Source: an uncultured Collinsella sp.
Lineage (GTDB): Bacteria; Actinomycetota; Coriobacteriia; Coriobacteriales; Coriobacteriaceae
Length of the DNA stretch: 22,929 nt
NCBI GenBank assembly: GCA_959026535.1
Contig: CAUFMB010000035.1
Coordinates: forward strand, 1-22,929
Direction of reading: 5' to 3'
The position numbers and the translations under genes were made by a program. Position 1 is the first letter of the stretch. Each line of letters begins with the position of its first letter. Shown here piece after piece: positions 22,603 through 22,929 of the stretch. The notes under the pieces were generated by a model, which had not been told where the DNA came from, searched no databases, and worked only from the letters and a program-made list of their open reading frames with translations.

Positions 22603-22929
22603 GGCGATCCGATCGTTTGAGCGTTGATTGGGCTAGAAAAGCTATTCGTTTCGGAAGTGCGGGGAAAAAGACAAATAGGTCAGACACAAGCGGTATTTAA
22701 GCCAACTTTATCAGGGGTTTTGTTGAAATAAAAGGGCTTGTGCTCGGGGGTAAGCAATTTTTCCCCGCACTTCCGAAAACGCGGTCGATCCGGCTCTTGC
22801 TAAAACGATTCAGCAGCATCGGATAAGGTGTGGGTTTGCCACCGGGTGAACACTTTTAGCGCCTGAGGCTTTATTTTTGGCTCTGTTAGACCAGGATTGA
22901 CATACATGTGTCCCCACGGTGCCATATCT
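22603..22929. other. 327-bp region without a gene
   Basis: Apart from the inverted repeat, this stretch has no convincing coding frame. A short GCCT-GA-GGC hairpin near 22861-22870 is followed by TTTATTTTT and could be a weak plus-strand terminator. TTGACA at 22897-22902 is a perfect -35 box, but the window ends before a -10 can be confirmed. Confidence 0.5.
22649..22778. repeat. 21-bp perfect inverted repeat around an 88-nt spacer
   Basis: Left arm 22649-22669 (beginning TTTCGGAAGTGCGGGG) and right arm 22758-22778 are perfect reverse complements. One further CG pair is possible past a single-base bulge. A nested pair CACAAGC (22685-22691) and GCTTGTG (22736-22742) lies inside. It stands 47 bp upstream of the nuclease-like gene. 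No target-site duplication is visible at its ends. Confidence 0.8.

Overview
The window is chromosomal DNA from a GC-rich bacterium. Gene content and style (T-box-controlled pheST, a CbiM-type transporter beginning MHIPDNYL, a DUF4012 envelope protein, long antisense ORFs caused by GC-rich codon use) fit a gut Coriobacteriia, most likely Collinsella or a close relative. That placement comes from pattern recognition, not from a database search.

Left part (1-6240) is accessory and defence-like. An AT-rich region carries two 74-bp direct repeats loaded with GAGAGATA boxes. They precede a gene for an AlbA_2/Schlafen-type ATPase-winged-helix protein. Next come an unrecognised helical protein and a divergent restriction-modification pair: a C5-cytosine methyltransferase on the minus strand and a Sau3AI/MutH-type endonuclease on the plus strand, predicted to act on GATC. 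A DUF5710 protein with zinc-knuckle-like cysteines follows. The region ends at a tRNA-Val(GAC) gene on the minus strand with its own promoter and terminator.

Middle part (6600-17750) is core genome. It holds an EamA/DMT exporter, a large membrane-anchored DUF4012 protein, glmM (UDP-GlcNAc precursor synthesis) preceded by a terminator-like leader hairpin, and a convergent M32 carboxypeptidase. The phenylalanyl-tRNA synthetase genes pheS and pheT then sit behind a T-box riboswitch with a candidate TTC specifier. A large imperfect stem-loop lies between pheS and pheT.

Right part (17750-20604) is an ECF-type metal uptake operon: CbiM/NikM with a fused N-like domain, CbiQ/NikQ and CbiO/NikO. Its promoter overlaps the pheT terminator and is followed by a perfect GTGTTAC-N14-GTAACAC palindrome. 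That palindrome matches the NikR operator form described outside the enterobacteria, so the operon is read here as a NikR-controlled nickel importer. The nikR gene itself is not in the window.

The last part (20650-22929) has a zinc-dependent phospholipase C-like protein and, convergent with it and sharing a CTAG stop, a protein with a Vsr/DUF559-like PD-(D/E)XK nuclease core. Upstream of the latter is a 21-bp perfect inverted repeat around an 88-nt spacer, which no gene explains.

The candidates for something less described are the duplicated GAGAGATA array with its AlbA_2 protein, and the nuclease-like gene with its upstream inverted repeat.
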